A stretch of 64,000 nucleotides of DNA from Bacteroidales bacterium (GTDB lineage: Bacteria; Bacteroidota; Bacteroidia; Bacteroidales; P3). How positions within the stretch are numbered: position 1 is the stretch's first letter; each line of letters opens with the position of its first letter. A program made the position numbers and the translations under genes. Shown in pieces: positions 30,225-38,735 of this stretch. The notes beneath the pieces were generated by a model. That model searched no databases, had not been told where the DNA came from, and saw only the letters and a program-made list of their open reading frames with translations. The stretch is from assembly GCA_017645585.1 (NCBI GenBank), contig JAGCOF010000002.1, positions 94,991 to 158,990 on the forward strand, given 5' to 3'.

Positions 30225-30911
30225 ATGACAATGAAAACCACCCCACTGCTGCTGCTCATGCTCGCGCTTCCCGTGCTCTGCGCCGGACAGGTGGAACTGA
30301 AGGAGGCGCCCAAGATTGCGCTCAAAGGCCCCCAACGGCTCTCACGCATCAAGGCGGTGCCTGTCGACACCATCCAGCGCCCCGCTGTCAGCAAGGGCCA
30401 CTACACCTATGCGGTGGTCATCGACGGCGACACCATTCCCCTCTACCAGATGCGCGAGGTTCAGGTGTATGCCAGCGGCATGCTGCTCACTCCCAAGGAA
30501 ATACGCCAGAACCAGAAACTCATCCGCAATGTGCGCCTCATGCTGCCCTACGCCCAGGAAGGCAGGCGCCGCCTCGACGCACTCGAATTGCAGATTGCCG
30601 CCCTCCCCAAAAAGGACCGCAAGAAAGCCATCAAAGACGCTGAGACACAGCTGCTCAACGACTATAAGGGCGAAATCTCCAACTACACCTTCTCGCAGGG
30701 CCTCGTGCTCATCAAGCTGATTGACCGCGAAACCAACCGCTCGGCCTACAGAATCGTGGGCGAACTGCGCGGCTCGCTGCGTGCCGGCCTCTACCAAACC
30801 CTCGCCAAACTCTTCGGCTACAACCTCAAGGAGACCTTCGACCCCAAACACGACAAGAAAGACGACCTCATCGACCGCATCTGCATCTCCATCGAGCGCG
30901 GCCAAATATAA
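30225..30911 (+). CDS. DUF4294 family exported protein
   Basis: This 228-residue protein has a signal peptide ('TPLLLLMLALPVLCAGQ') and the Bacteroidetes DUF4294 pattern: 'YAVVIDGDTIPLYQMREVQVYA' followed by 'NQKLIRNVRLMLPYAQEGRRRL' and a helical basic region ending 'DRICISIERGQI'. The family is periplasmic and has no assigned reaction. ATG 30225 is used (30231 is also possible); the longer upstream reading has no signal peptide at its own start. The NlpC/P60 gene follows after five bases, so the pair likely acts together at the cell wall; this is inferred from position. Confidence 0.82.
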   Translation: MTMKTTPLLLLMLALPVLCAGQVELKEAPKIALKGPQRLSRIKAVPVDTIQRPAVSKGHYTYAVVIDGDTIPLYQMREVQVYASGMLLTPKEIRQNQKLIRNVRLMLPYAQEGRRRLDALELQIAALPKKDRKKAIKDAETQLLNDYKGEISNYTFSQGLVLIKLIDRETNRSAYRIVGELRGSLRAGLYQTLAKLFGYNLKETFDPKHDKKDDLIDRICISIERGQI

Positions 30912-30916
30912 TTCCC

Positions 30917-31486
30917 ATGAAAGCCTACTGCCACCTGAGCGCCGTACCTGTGCGCGCCGAAGCCTCCGACCGGGCCGAAATGGTTAACCAACTGCTCCTC
31001 GGCGACACCGCCGAAGTGCTTGAGCAACAGCCCAAATGGAGCCTCCTGCAGGGCCACTACGACGGCTATCGTGGTTGGGTCGACAACAAGCAGTTCATCC
31101 CCTTCAATTCCGCCGCCGACCTCGCCGAGCGTCTTTTCCTCGACACCCCCTACCTTTGGGGCGGCCGCTCCACAGGCGGCATCGACTGCTCCGGCCTCAC
31201 GCAGGTGTGCTTCAAGGCTTTGGGAATCTGGCTCCCACGCGACGCCTCGCAACAAGTCACTGTCGGTAACGAAGTGTGCCTCTGCGATGTACAGCGCGAC
31301 GACCTCGCTTTCTTCCGCAACCCCGAGGGTCGCATCATCCACGTAGGTATCTGCCTCGGCGACGGCCGCATCATCCATGCGTCGGGTCAGGTGCGCATCG
31401 ACATCCTTGATTCCCAGGGTATATACAACGAAAAAGCGCACGCTTACTCGCATGCGCTCCATTCTATCCGCAGGGTGACAGCCTAA
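30917..31486 (+). CDS. SH3b + NlpC/P60 peptidoglycan endopeptidase
   Basis: This 189-residue enzyme cuts within peptidoglycan stem peptides. An N-terminal SH3b domain (about 1-60, 'LSAVPVRAEASDRAEMVNQLL') precedes the NlpC/P60 domain with catalytic Cys in GIDCSGL (about residue 92), His in IIHVGI and the third polar residue in IIHASG. There is no signal peptide: the start MKAYCHLSAV enters the SH3b fold directly, so the enzyme may be exported in another way or act on imported muropeptides, as in YkfC-type recycling enzymes. It overlaps the convergent gene at 31483 by four bases. Confidence 0.88.
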   Translation: MKAYCHLSAVPVRAEASDRAEMVNQLLLGDTAEVLEQQPKWSLLQGHYDGYRGWVDNKQFIPFNSAADLAERLFLDTPYLWGGRSTGGIDCSGLTQVCFKALGIWLPRDASQQVTVGNEVCLCDVQRDDLAFFRNPEGRIIHVGICLGDGRIIHASGQVRIDILDSQGIYNEKAHAYSHALHSIRRVTA

Positions 31487-32088
31487 CTGCACACCACCCT
31501 CTCAATCAGGTTTCTATGTAACCACGGCATGTAACCGACACCGCCGCGGTACTCATACATGCACACATCGTCAGTTGTCACCAGGTTCTTCCTGCGCAGC
31601 AGCGCCTCCTCGTCGGCAAACAGACGGCCCTCCTCGATGAAGTCGGCCACCGACAGCTCACCCTCCACCGGCTCGATGCAGAGCACCAGACGCAGCTGCT
31701 GCAACTGCGCGAAGATGAGGCGGAAATGCTGATACACCTCGCGGTTCTCCACAACCAGCACCCTCACATCTCCCAGCAGCGACAGGTACTGCTCGGCCGT
31801 CAGGTTGGTGTCGAGCAATATCGGGGTGGCGCCTATCTGCATGATACCCAAATTAATATATGCGCACTCGACGCGTGCGTCGCACACGATGCCCACCCCT
31901 TCGCCACGTCGCACCTGGCGGTGCAGAAGTGCATAGCTCAGCCACTCACTGCGGCGGCGCAGATGCTCGCGCTTCACCTCGCGGCGGGTCACGGGGGCCT
32001 TATGGTCGATAAAACGCACATAGCGCATCATCAGCTCGCGGTCGTCGAGCAGGTCAAACATTCGGGTCGGTCTTTCGTTTGTTCTCAT
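31483..32088 (-). CDS. Truncated AMP-forming acyl-CoA-synthetase-like protein
   Basis: This 201-residue protein matches only the N-terminal third of long-chain acyl-CoA synthetases: 'LHRQVRRGEGVGIVCDARVECAYINLGIMQIGATPILLDTNLTAEQYLSLL' is the usual substrate-entry subdomain. The family's ATP-binding motif (YTSGTTGxPKG then THRNL) appears as 'YEYRGGVGYMPWLHRNL', so the Ser/Thr/Gly loop is lost, and the protein ends eleven residues later. No downstream remnant of the catalytic domain is visible. It is either a decayed gene or a stand-alone domain reused for something else. A promoter (32117-32125) in front argues that it is expressed. The start is ATG 32088, downstream of that promoter. Confidence 0.6.
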   Translation of the reverse strand: MRTNERPTRMFDLLDDRELMMRYVRFIDHKAPVTRREVKREHLRRRSEWLSYALLHRQVRRGEGVGIVCDARVECAYINLGIMQIGATPILLDTNLTAEQYLSLLGDVRVLVVENREVYQHFRLIFAQLQQLRLVLCIEPVEGELSVADFIEEGRLFADEEALLRRKNLVTTDDVCMYEYRGGVGYMPWLHRNLIERVVCS

Positions 32089-32116
32089 AGTACAGTTTTG
32101 TTGTTCGATTTCGGAT

Positions 32117-32125
32117 GCAAAAATA
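32117..32125 (-). promoter_or_regulatory. -7 promoter element of the truncated synthetase gene
   Basis: Minus-strand TATTTTTGC, about 30 bases before the ATG. Confidence 0.65.
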
Positions 32126-32344
32126 CACCCGTTTTTCATCCCAGAAAACAAAATGTGCCATCCATTTCACCAAAGTGCCCAAAAAGGTCGTTTTGGTGCC
32201 AAAAATACTATTTTTAGGGGCCAAAAACACAAATATTCGTTTATCCCACCCATAATGATGCCGAAAAATCAGCGCTTTTTCATCACAAAACAACTCCAAA
32301 TTGAAATATTTATTTGTGTTTTGCAGTCGTCCATTTTTACCCAG

Positions 32345-32443
32345 GGTTAAGTGAAGGTTCAATGAAGGTCATGTGAAGGTCAAGTGAAGGTCAATAGCAG
32401 GTCAATAGCAGGTTAATAGCAGGTTACCCCGAGGTCTTTGGGT
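32345..32443 (+). repeat. 11-bp register array E
   Basis: Nine units in an 11-base register: GGGTTAAGTGA, AGGTTCAATGA, AGGTCATGTGA, AGGTCAAGTGA, AGGTCAATAGC (twice), AGGTTAATAGC, AGGTTACCCCG and AGGTCTTTGGG. No inverted arm. It lies in the 530-base spacer between the truncated synthetase and lysS; the rest of that spacer (32126-32340) is AT-rich with GGTGCCAAAAAT / GGGGCCAAAAAC words and no gene that I can support. Confidence 0.88.
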
Positions 32444-32525
32444 GTAGTGAACTTTTTTTTGCCGGTTTGAAAAAAAAATGCTCAACTAAGGGTCATCATT
32501 GACAGCCACATTATTGATTGTCATT

Positions 32526-32553
32526 AAAAAAGTGCCTCTACGGGCACTTTTTT
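32526..32553. terminator. Bidirectional hairpin upstream of lysS
   Basis: AAAAAGTGCC / GGGCACTTTTTT with a short loop; T runs on both strands. It separates array E from the lysS promoter. Confidence 0.65.
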
Positions 32554-32576
32554 GTTTCCATGTCGGGGAAAATATG

Positions 32577-32585
32577 TATTTTTGC
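32577..32585 (+). promoter_or_regulatory. -7 promoter element of lysS
   Basis: TATTTTTGC, 33 bases before the ATG. Confidence 0.72.
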
Positions 32586-32618
32586 ATTTTATTTCGGATA
32601 CAAAAATATAAACATATT

Positions 32619-34343
32619 ATGGCAGAACTGACTGAGCAAGAACAAATACGCCGCAATTCGCTGGCTGCTATCAAAGAGCTGGGCATCAACCCCTACCCTG
32701 CCGCGTTGTATGAAGTAAACGTCAACAGCGCCGAAATTCTGGAAAAATATCCACAAGACAACACCCTTTTCCAAAACATCAGCATCGCCGGCCGCATTAT
32801 GAGCCGCCGCATCATGGGTGCCGCCTCGTTCGTTGAGCTGCAAGATAGCTTTGGTCGTATCCAGCTGTATATCAAGCGCGACGAGATTTGTCCGGGTGAG
32901 GACAAGACGATGTACAATACCGTCTTCAAGCGCCTGCTCGACATCGGCGACATCATCGGTGTGACGGGCTATGTGTTTGTCACCCAGATGGGCGAGACCT
33001 CTATCCATGTGAAGACCCTCACGGTGCTCAGCAAGAGCCTGCGTCCCCTGCCCATTGTAAAGGAGAAGGACGGCGTCGTTTACGACGCTTTCAGCGACCC
33101 CGAGCTGCGCTACCGCCAGCGCTATGTCGACCTCATTGTCAACCCGCAGGTGCGCGACACTTTTGTGCAGAGAGCCAAGATTGTCAACGAGATGCGCCAA
33201 TACTTCAACGAGCAGGGCTACCTGGAGGTGGACACCCCCGTGCTGCAGAGCATCCCCGGCGGTGCCGCCGCACGTCCCTTCGTGACGCACCACAACGCCC
33301 TCGACATCGACCTCTATCTGCGTATCGCCAATGAGCTCTACCTCAAGCGCCTCATCGTGGGCGGCTTCGCGGGCGTGTATGAGTTCAGCCGCAACTTCCG
33401 CAACGAGGGCATGGACCGCACCCATAACCCCGAGTTCACCGCGATGGAGATCTACGTGCCTTACAAGGACTACAATTGGATGATGACCTTCACGGAGAAC
33501 ATGCTCGAGCGCATAGCAAAGGCTCTCCACGGAAACACCAAAGTCAACGTCTGGGGCAACGAGATAGACTACAAGCCTCCCTTCCGCCGCGCTCCGATGT
33601 GCGAGCTTATTAAGGAGGAAACCGGCGTCGACGTGGCCTCGATGAATGAGGATGAACTGCGTGAAGCCTGCAAAAAGCTTGGCGTGGAGACCGATGCCAC
33701 CATGGGCAAGGGCAAGCTTATCGACGCCATCTTCGGCGAGAAGTGCGAAGGCAAGCTCATACAGCCCACCTTCGTCACCGACTATCCCATCGAGATGTCG
33801 CCCCTCTGCAAGCGCCACCGCGACAACCCCGAACTCACCGAGCGCTTCGAACTCTTTGTCTGTGGCAAGGAGCTGGCCAACGCCTACTCTGAGCTCAACG
33901 ACCCCATCGACCAGCTGGGCCGCTTCCAGGAGCAGCTGCGCTTGAGCGAGAAAGGCGACGACGAGGCCATGTTTATAGACATGGACTTTGTCCGTGCCCT
34001 TGAATACGGTATGCCGCCGACTTCGGGCATGGGCATCGGCATCGACCGCCTCGTCATGATGATGACTGGTGCCGAAAGCATCCAGGATGTGCTCCTTTTC
34101 CCGCAGATGAAACCCGAGGTGCACGAGAAGTCCACCGAGGAGGAGGGCTCCGACCTCACCGCCCACGGCGTCGACGAGGCCTGGGTGCCCGTGCTGCAGA
34201 AAGTCGGCGTGAAGAGCTACGAGGAGCTGAAAGCTGCCAATCCCAACAAGCTCTTCAACGACCTCGGCGGCCTCCGCAAGAAGATGAAGCTCGACATTCC
34301 CGCCCTCAAACGGGAACAATTCGACGCCTGGCTGAATGGGTAG
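32619..34343 (+). CDS. lysS: Lysine--tRNA ligase (class II)
   Basis: LysS charges tRNA-Lys. The 574-residue protein has the OB-fold anticodon domain ('[20 protein letters not shown]'), class II motif 2 ('[20 protein letters not shown]') and motif 3 ('[15 protein letters not shown]', near residue 470). It extends about 75 residues beyond the usual end (after '[11 protein letters not shown]'), with a helical '[20 protein letters not shown]' segment like a helix-hairpin-helix; I believe such tails occur in Bacteroidetes LysRS. The start is ATG 32619, since longer readings cross the promoter. A strong terminator follows. Confidence 0.95.
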   Translation: MAELTEQEQIRRNSLAAIKELGINPYPAALYEVNVNSAEILEKYPQDNTLFQNISIAGRIMSRRIMGAASFVELQDSFGRIQLYIKRDEICPGEDKTMYNTVFKRLLDIGDIIGVTGYVFVTQMGETSIHVKTLTVLSKSLRPLPIVKEKDGVVYDAFSDPELRYRQRYVDLIVNPQVRDTFVQRAKIVNEMRQYFNEQGYLEVDTPVLQSIPGGAAARPFVTHHNALDIDLYLRIANELYLKRLIVGGFAGVYEFSRNFRNEGMDRTHNPEFTAMEIYVPYKDYNWMMTFTENMLERIAKALHGNTKVNVWGNEIDYKPPFRRAPMCELIKEETGVDVASMNEDELREACKKLGVETDATMGKGKLIDAIFGEKCEGKLIQPTFVTDYPIEMSPLCKRHRDNPELTERFELFVCGKELANAYSELNDPIDQLGRFQEQLRLSEKGDDEAMFIDMDFVRALEYGMPPTSGMGIGIDRLVMMMTGAESIQDVLLFPQMKPEVHEKSTEEEGSDLTAHGVDEAWVPVLQKVGVKSYEELKAANPNKLFNDLGGLRKKMKLDIPALKREQFDAWLNG

Positions 34344-34377
34344 CAAGAAGTCCATATTATAATTATGACTTGAATAA

Positions 34378-34414
34378 TTTGAACCCGTGAGTGGCACTCA
34401 CGGGTTCAAATTTT
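34378..34414 (+). terminator. Intrinsic terminator of lysS
   Basis: TTTGAACCCGTGAG / CTCACGGGTTCAAA is a perfect stem around TGGCA, then TTTTA. Confidence 0.88.
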
Positions 34415-34495
34415 ACTTCCCTTCTACATTGGTTCTTCCTCCCTTCTACAGTCCTCCTTCACACTTAATAATTACTATGCTTCACGCTTTTTATC

Positions 34496-34531
34496 CGCTC
34501 TCCATACGATGTTTTGGAGAGCGTTTTTTTT
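34496..34531 (+). terminator. Second hairpin with a T8 run
   Basis: CGCTCTCCA / TGGAGAGCG followed by eight T. No gene is visible between the lysS terminator and this one (34415-34495), so it may end a short RNA or be a back-up terminator. Confidence 0.7.
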
Positions 34532-34570
34532 GTGAATTGACAATAATTTTGCCAATTAAAATAAAAGTTG

Positions 34571-34579
34571 TATTTTTGC
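34571..34579 (+). promoter_or_regulatory. -7 promoter element of the structured leader
   Basis: TATTTTTGC; transcription would begin near 34583, about 375 bases before the LRR start codon. Confidence 0.7.
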
Positions 34580-34582
34580 AGC

Positions 34583-34898
34583 GTCGTTTCAACCGAAGCC
34601 CCAGCGGGTGCTGTCAGCTTAGCTGACAAGTTTTCAATAGAAAACAGTCCTGTCGAGGTGGAGGCGGGCGACAGGACATATTGAAAGAGACGTGTAACAG
34701 CGTTTATCTGCGGCTTATCGAACTTCGCAACTTCTAAGAGTAACGCAATAACGCAATGTTCCTCGTCCCGTGGTTTGGCATACAGATATTATGTATTCCA
34801 ATATGCGTGGGCTTCGGCATTGCTTATTCTTTACTCAATGGCAATGCGAAGGCCAGATAAGCGGGATAAGCAAGAGTTCTTAACCCGCGCTTCTTTTT
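34583..34898 (+). ncRNA. Candidate structured RNA or leader with a terminator
   Basis: Visible helices: TGTCAGC/GCTGACA (about 34612-34629), GTCCTGTCG/CGACAGGAC (about 34648-34677), and a GCATTGC/GCAATGC stem inside GGGCTTCGGCATTGC (34809-34823) paired with GCAATGCGAAGGCC (34841-34854). CCGAAGCCC at 34593-34601 is the exact complement of GGGCTTCGG at 34809-34817, so a long-range helix would compete with that stem. The last hairpin (34861-34888) is followed by CTTCTTTTT. It could be an independent small RNA or an attenuator for the LRR gene. It does not match 6S, tmRNA, RNase P or SRP RNA as I know them. Confidence 0.5.
34861..34898 (+). terminator. Terminator hairpin at the end of the structured leader
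   Basis: GCGGGATAAG / CTTAACCCGC (one mismatch) followed by GCTTCTTTTT, 58 bases before the LRR start codon. Confidence 0.65.
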
Positions 34899-34956
34899 AT
34901 ATGTTGTTTGAAGAGAAAAGAGAAAAAAGTATTAACAATTTTAAACAAACAACATT

Positions 34957-37701
34957 ATGAAACACAAATTATCCTTTTTCGCCGTCCTGATGATGGCTTT
35001 GGTAATCCCGCAAAGCGTCTTTGCCTACAATTACTCTGCTGTCACGCCAAGCGGACAGAGGCTGTATTATACCCTTAGCGGAACTAGCGCCATTGTCGTG
35101 GCACCGTATAATGGCTACTCATGGAATGGCTTCACAAAGCCTACAGGAGACCTTGTTATACCCAATACGGTAACTAACAGCTTCGGCAATAGCTATTCCG
35201 TAATATCAATTGAGCCAAATGCATTCAATGGCTGTACAGGCCTCACCTCGGTTATCATCGGGGACTCAATATCCTCAATTGGCGGTAATGCATTCAATGG
35301 CTGCACAGGCCTTACCTCGGTTACCGTTGGGGAATCCATATCCTCAATTGGCAACAATGCGTTCGGTGGTTGCAGTGGCCTCACTTCGGTGATATTCAAT
35401 GCTGACAGCTGTACTTCGGCAGGATCCTATAACAATAGAGCTTTTTATAGTGGGCCAAATATCAGCAGTATAATATTTGGTAACAATGTCAAAGTGATAC
35501 CCGATTACTTGTGCTATGATCAAGATAGTCTCATTTCAGTGACCATACCTAACTCCGTAATTTTAATTGGGAATCAATCATTCAGTGGTTGCGACAACCT
35601 AACTTCGGTGACCATCGGGAATTCTGTCGTTTCGATTGGCAACTATGCATTTACTGGTTGTGTTGGTCTAACAGGAACATTGACCTTACCTAATTCTGTC
35701 ATTACCATTGGTAATTATGCATTTAATGGTTGTGCTGAACTAACAGGAACATTAACCATACCTACTTCTGTCGCTTCTATTGGAGATAATGCATTTGGAG
35801 GCTGTACAGGAATAACTTACGTTGTGTTCAATGCCGAGAATTGCACCGGCGGCGGTCGTATGGGTCCAGATAATAGTACCATTTATGCCCCTTTCATTAA
35901 TCTAAACAGTATCGTTTCATTCACATTTGGTAACAATGTCAAGCGTATACCAGCCTATTTATGCTATGGCTTAAGTGGATTGACTACACTTACTATACCC
36001 GACTCTATATCATACATAGGCAATGCTGCTTTTAGAGGATGTACTGGTCTGACGACTGTTATCTTCAATGCAGACAGTTGTACATATGGTAAAACTAATG
36101 ATCGCTGGTGGTATGAATATCCTGCTTTTGACTACTTACACAACATTACCTCTCTCACTTTCGGTGAGAATGTAAAAACTATCCCAGATTTTTTATGCAG
36201 AGGTTTGATTGGTCTGACTTCTATTACAATTCCTCATTCTGTAAAATATATAGGTAATTCTGCATTCAAGCAATGTGATAATATTACATCCGTGATTTTC
36301 AATGCGGACAGCTGTACCTATGCAGGCCATTATGAAAGTCACTCTTTAGGATATGGGGTATACTACTATGATTATCCAGCATTTTTTGGGAATAATTATA
36401 CTTCGATTACTTTTGACAATAATGTTAAACTCATACCACCTTATTTGTGTTATAGGTGGCGATATTTGGATTCTGTGGCTATTCCTAACACGGTAACCTC
36501 CATAGGAAACAATTCTTTTTTTGGTTGTGGTCTGACAACTGTTACCATTCCAGACGCGGTAACAAGCATCGCCGTTTATTCCTTTGCAAATTGTAGTTAT
36601 CTATCCTCTGTAACTTCATTGGCAATAAATCCTCCTGAACTAGGGAATTGGTGTTTTGATAGCGTAAATATGCAGATACCTGTTTACGTGCCTTGCGAAT
36701 CTTTGTCTGCATATCAATCTGCATACGGATGGAGTTTATTCTCCAACATCCAATGTAACCACCAGCAGACCTATATTATTACTGCCACAAGTGCAAACCC
36801 CGCGATGGGTACCGTTAGTGGCGGTGGCACATACAATGAAGGCGCCACGGCCACATTGACAGCTACAGCCAACAGCGGCTATCATTTCACCCATTGGCAA
36901 GATAACAATACGCAGAACCCACGCACCATTACCGTAACGGGCGATGCTACCTACACCGCCTATTTTGAGGCCGATGGTGGCAATGACGACTGCCCCACAA
37001 TCACCTTGTTCCCGTGGAATGCCTCCTTCGACGAAAACCTCACCTGCTGGAGGACGTTGGATGCCGACGGCGACGGGTACAATTGGATGAACTATCAAGA
37101 CTACGCGGTTTCGGAGTCCTATTCCTATTTCGACGGCACCAACCAAGGCCTTTCCCCCGACAACTGGCTCATCAGCCAGCGCATACAGATTCCCTCCAGC
37201 GGAACTTACACACTTTCTTGGACGGCGGCGGGGCTCAACGATAACTATTATAACGAGCACTACTCTGTGTATGTCTCCACCACGGGCGACAACCCGAGCG
37301 ATTTCACGACACAACTCTTTAGCGAAACGCTTAACACTCCCAATGCTGTCAATCGAAACGTGAGTTTGAACAACTATCGTGGACAGACCGTCCGCATCGC
37401 TTTCCGCCACCACAACACCAATGATGTCTTTGTGTTGGGAATAGCCAACGTGAAGATAAGTCAGGGAACACAAGGCATTGATGACATCGACGAAAACGGA
37501 CTCCTTGTCTATGTCGAAGGCGACAATATCCACATTGACGATGTGGCAGGACAGAGTGTGACGGTCTACGCTATCGATGGCAGAATCATTTCTGCCGTGA
37601 CCAATGCAACCGTATGTCTCTCCATCCCAGTAGCTGCAGCAGGCGTTTATATCGTCAAAGTCGGCGACCACCCCGCCCGGAAGGTTGTGGTGATTCGATA
37701 A
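34957..37701 (+). CDS. Large BspA-type LRR surface protein with an InlB-like repeat and a sorting tail
   Basis: This 914-residue protein has a signal peptide (to about 23, 'QSVFAYN'), many LRR_5 units ('NAFNGCTGLTSVIIGDSISSIG', about 60-590), an InlB B-type repeat ('GTVSGGGTYNEGATATLTAT...GYHFTHWQDN', about 610-670), a cleaved-adhesin jelly roll ('LSPDNWLISQRIQIPSSGTY', about 720-840) and a T9SS-type tail ending 'VYIVKVGDHPARKVVVI'. Repeats 35210-35400 are near-identical at the DNA level (about 66 bases each), a sign of recent unit duplication. It starts 58 bases after the terminator of the structured leader and has no obvious promoter of its own, so read-through control is plausible. Confidence 0.88.
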   Translation: MKHKLSFFAVLMMALVIPQSVFAYNYSAVTPSGQRLYYTLSGTSAIVVAPYNGYSWNGFTKPTGDLVIPNTVTNSFGNSYSVISIEPNAFNGCTGLTSVIIGDSISSIGGNAFNGCTGLTSVTVGESISSIGNNAFGGCSGLTSVIFNADSCTSAGSYNNRAFYSGPNISSIIFGNNVKVIPDYLCYDQDSLISVTIPNSVILIGNQSFSGCDNLTSVTIGNSVVSIGNYAFTGCVGLTGTLTLPNSVITIGNYAFNGCAELTGTLTIPTSVASIGDNAFGGCTGITYVVFNAENCTGGGRMGPDNSTIYAPFINLNSIVSFTFGNNVKRIPAYLCYGLSGLTTLTIPDSISYIGNAAFRGCTGLTTVIFNADSCTYGKTNDRWWYEYPAFDYLHNITSLTFGENVKTIPDFLCRGLIGLTSITIPHSVKYIGNSAFKQCDNITSVIFNADSCTYAGHYESHSLGYGVYYYDYPAFFGNNYTSITFDNNVKLIPPYLCYRWRYLDSVAIPNTVTSIGNNSFFGCGLTTVTIPDAVTSIAVYSFANCSYLSSVTSLAINPPELGNWCFDSVNMQIPVYVPCESLSAYQSAYGWSLFSNIQCNHQQTYIITATSANPAMGTVSGGGTYNEGATATLTATANSGYHFTHWQDNNTQNPRTITVTGDATYTAYFEADGGNDDCPTITLFPWNASFDENLTCWRTLDADGDGYNWMNYQDYAVSESYSYFDGTNQGLSPDNWLISQRIQIPSSGTYTLSWTAAGLNDNYYNEHYSVYVSTTGDNPSDFTTQLFSETLNTPNAVNRNVSLNNYRGQTVRIAFRHHNTNDVFVLGIANVKISQGTQGIDDIDENGLLVYVEGDNIHIDDVAGQSVTVYAIDGRIISAVTNATVCLSIPVAAAGVYIVKVGDHPARKVVVIR

Positions 37702-37753
37702 AAAAAAGATCAACAAAATTGTTAGACAAAATTGTTAACGATTTCCTTGCCAA

Positions 37754-37786
37754 ACGGACCTGGTGGATTGCCGGGTCCGTTTTTTA
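37754..37786 (+). terminator. Intrinsic terminator of the LRR gene
   Basis: ACGGACCTGG / CCGGGTCCGT with a 7-base loop and six T. Confidence 0.85.
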
Positions 37787-37858
37787 TTTTGCAGTGGTAT
37801 AGCGCTTTGCGTGAATGCGACGCGAGCCTTTGCCTAACGTCTAACACCGTGTCATCTC

Positions 37859-37910
37859 CCTACCAACTCCTACCCAACTCCTACCCATGTCCTACCACGG
37901 TAGGACTTGA
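37859..37910 (+). repeat. 11-bp register array F, ending in a palindrome
   Basis: ACTCCTACCCA-type units repeat at 10, 11 and 11 bases and the last turns back on itself: GTCCTACCACGGTAGGAC (37889-37906). Array G ends in the same TACCACGGTRG. Confidence 0.78.
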
Positions 37911-37992
37911 TAAGGTGATGATAGGTGTTTGGAACAGCCAAGATGCCAATTCGACGTTCCTGCTTCCGGAGCTTATCCTGCGGAGGCATCCA

Positions 37993-38046
37993 TATCGGCT
38001 CAAATCATGGTTGTTTATTTAATTTTTTGACAATGATGAGCCGATA
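37993..38046. repeat. Inverted repeat upstream of the MBL gene promoter
   Basis: TATCGGCTCA / TGAGCCGATA, perfect 10-bp arms with a 34-base loop, ending 17 bases before the -7 element. Possible operator. Confidence 0.5.
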
Positions 38047-38063
38047 ATTGAAAAAAAAATTAC

Positions 38064-38072
38064 TATCTTTGC
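38064..38072 (+). promoter_or_regulatory. -7 promoter element of the MBL/ung pair
   Basis: TATCTTTGC, 24 bases before the ATG. Confidence 0.72.
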
Positions 38073-38096
38073 ATTTTGAACGATAATGAATGGTTT

Positions 38097-38735
38097 ATGA
38101 TTAAGCAGTTCACATTCAACCATTTCGAGGTCAACTGCTACGTCATCGTCGACGAGCAGACGAAGCAGTGCGCCATCGTGGACCCCGCCTGTGAGGCCAC
38201 CTTCGAGGACTCGCAGCTGACGCAGTTTATCGAGGTCGAAGGCCTCACCCCCGTCATGATACTCCTCACCCATGCCCATGTCGACCATATCGCCGGTCTG
38301 CGCCAGGTGTGCGGACAATATGACTTGCCTGTCACCATGCACCGCGACGGCCGCAAGCTGCTGCGCCAGGCCGAAGCCTACGGCTCCATCATGGGCTTTG
38401 CTGTCGACAATATGGGCGACCTGGAGGTCAACGAGATAGACGACGGCGACATTCTGAGGGTCGGCAACATCGAGGTTGAATGCCGTTACGTGCCCGGCCA
38501 CTGCGAAGGCTCCATGTGCTTCGTCATACCCGGCGAACAGGCTGTCATCACCGGCGACGCACTCTTCCACTTCAGCATCGGCCGCACCGACCTGCCCGGG
38601 GGCGACTATCCCACACTCATCGACTACCTCAAGCGCCGTATCCTCACCCTGCCCGACGACTACCGTGTCCTCCCCGGCCACGGCATCGCCAGCCAAATTG
38701 GCAAAGAGAAGAAATATAACAGCTTTCTGTCATGA
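38097..38735 (+). CDS. MBL-fold hydrolase, glyoxalase-II-like
   Basis: This 212-residue metallo-beta-lactamase-fold protein has the metal motif THAHVDHI (about residue 58), further ligands in 'VPGHCEGSM', 'TGDALFHFSIGRTD' and 'VLPGHG'. It belongs to the YcbL/glyoxalase-II-like group that hydrolyses thioesters such as S-lactoylglutathione analogues. The ATG at 38097 (MIKQFTFN) is preferred to a TTG 21 bases upstream because it aligns with the family. It overlaps ung by four bases (ATGA), so the two are co-translated. Confidence 0.88.
   Translation: MIKQFTFNHFEVNCYVIVDEQTKQCAIVDPACEATFEDSQLTQFIEVEGLTPVMILLTHAHVDHIAGLRQVCGQYDLPVTMHRDGRKLLRQAEAYGSIMGFAVDNMGDLEVNEIDDGDILRVGNIEVECRYVPGHCEGSMCFVIPGEQAVITGDALFHFSIGRTDLPGGDYPTLIDYLKRRILTLPDDYRVLPGHGIASQIGKEKKYNSFLS

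Noticed and set aside
32054-32362. A 102-codon minus-strand open frame upstream of the truncated synthetase
   Set aside because: It crosses that gene's promoter and start, is AT-rich and repeat-like, and has no recognisable sequence.
34583-34898. RNase P RNA, tmRNA, SRP RNA or 6S RNA
   Set aside because: The GAGGAAAGTCC core of RNase P, the tRNA-like ends of tmRNA, the SRP GGAAG/AGCA loop and a 6S-like central bubble are not seen.
34775-34960. A 61-codon open frame in the structured leader
   Set aside because: It runs through the terminator hairpin and over the LRR start codon; no ribosome site or family match.
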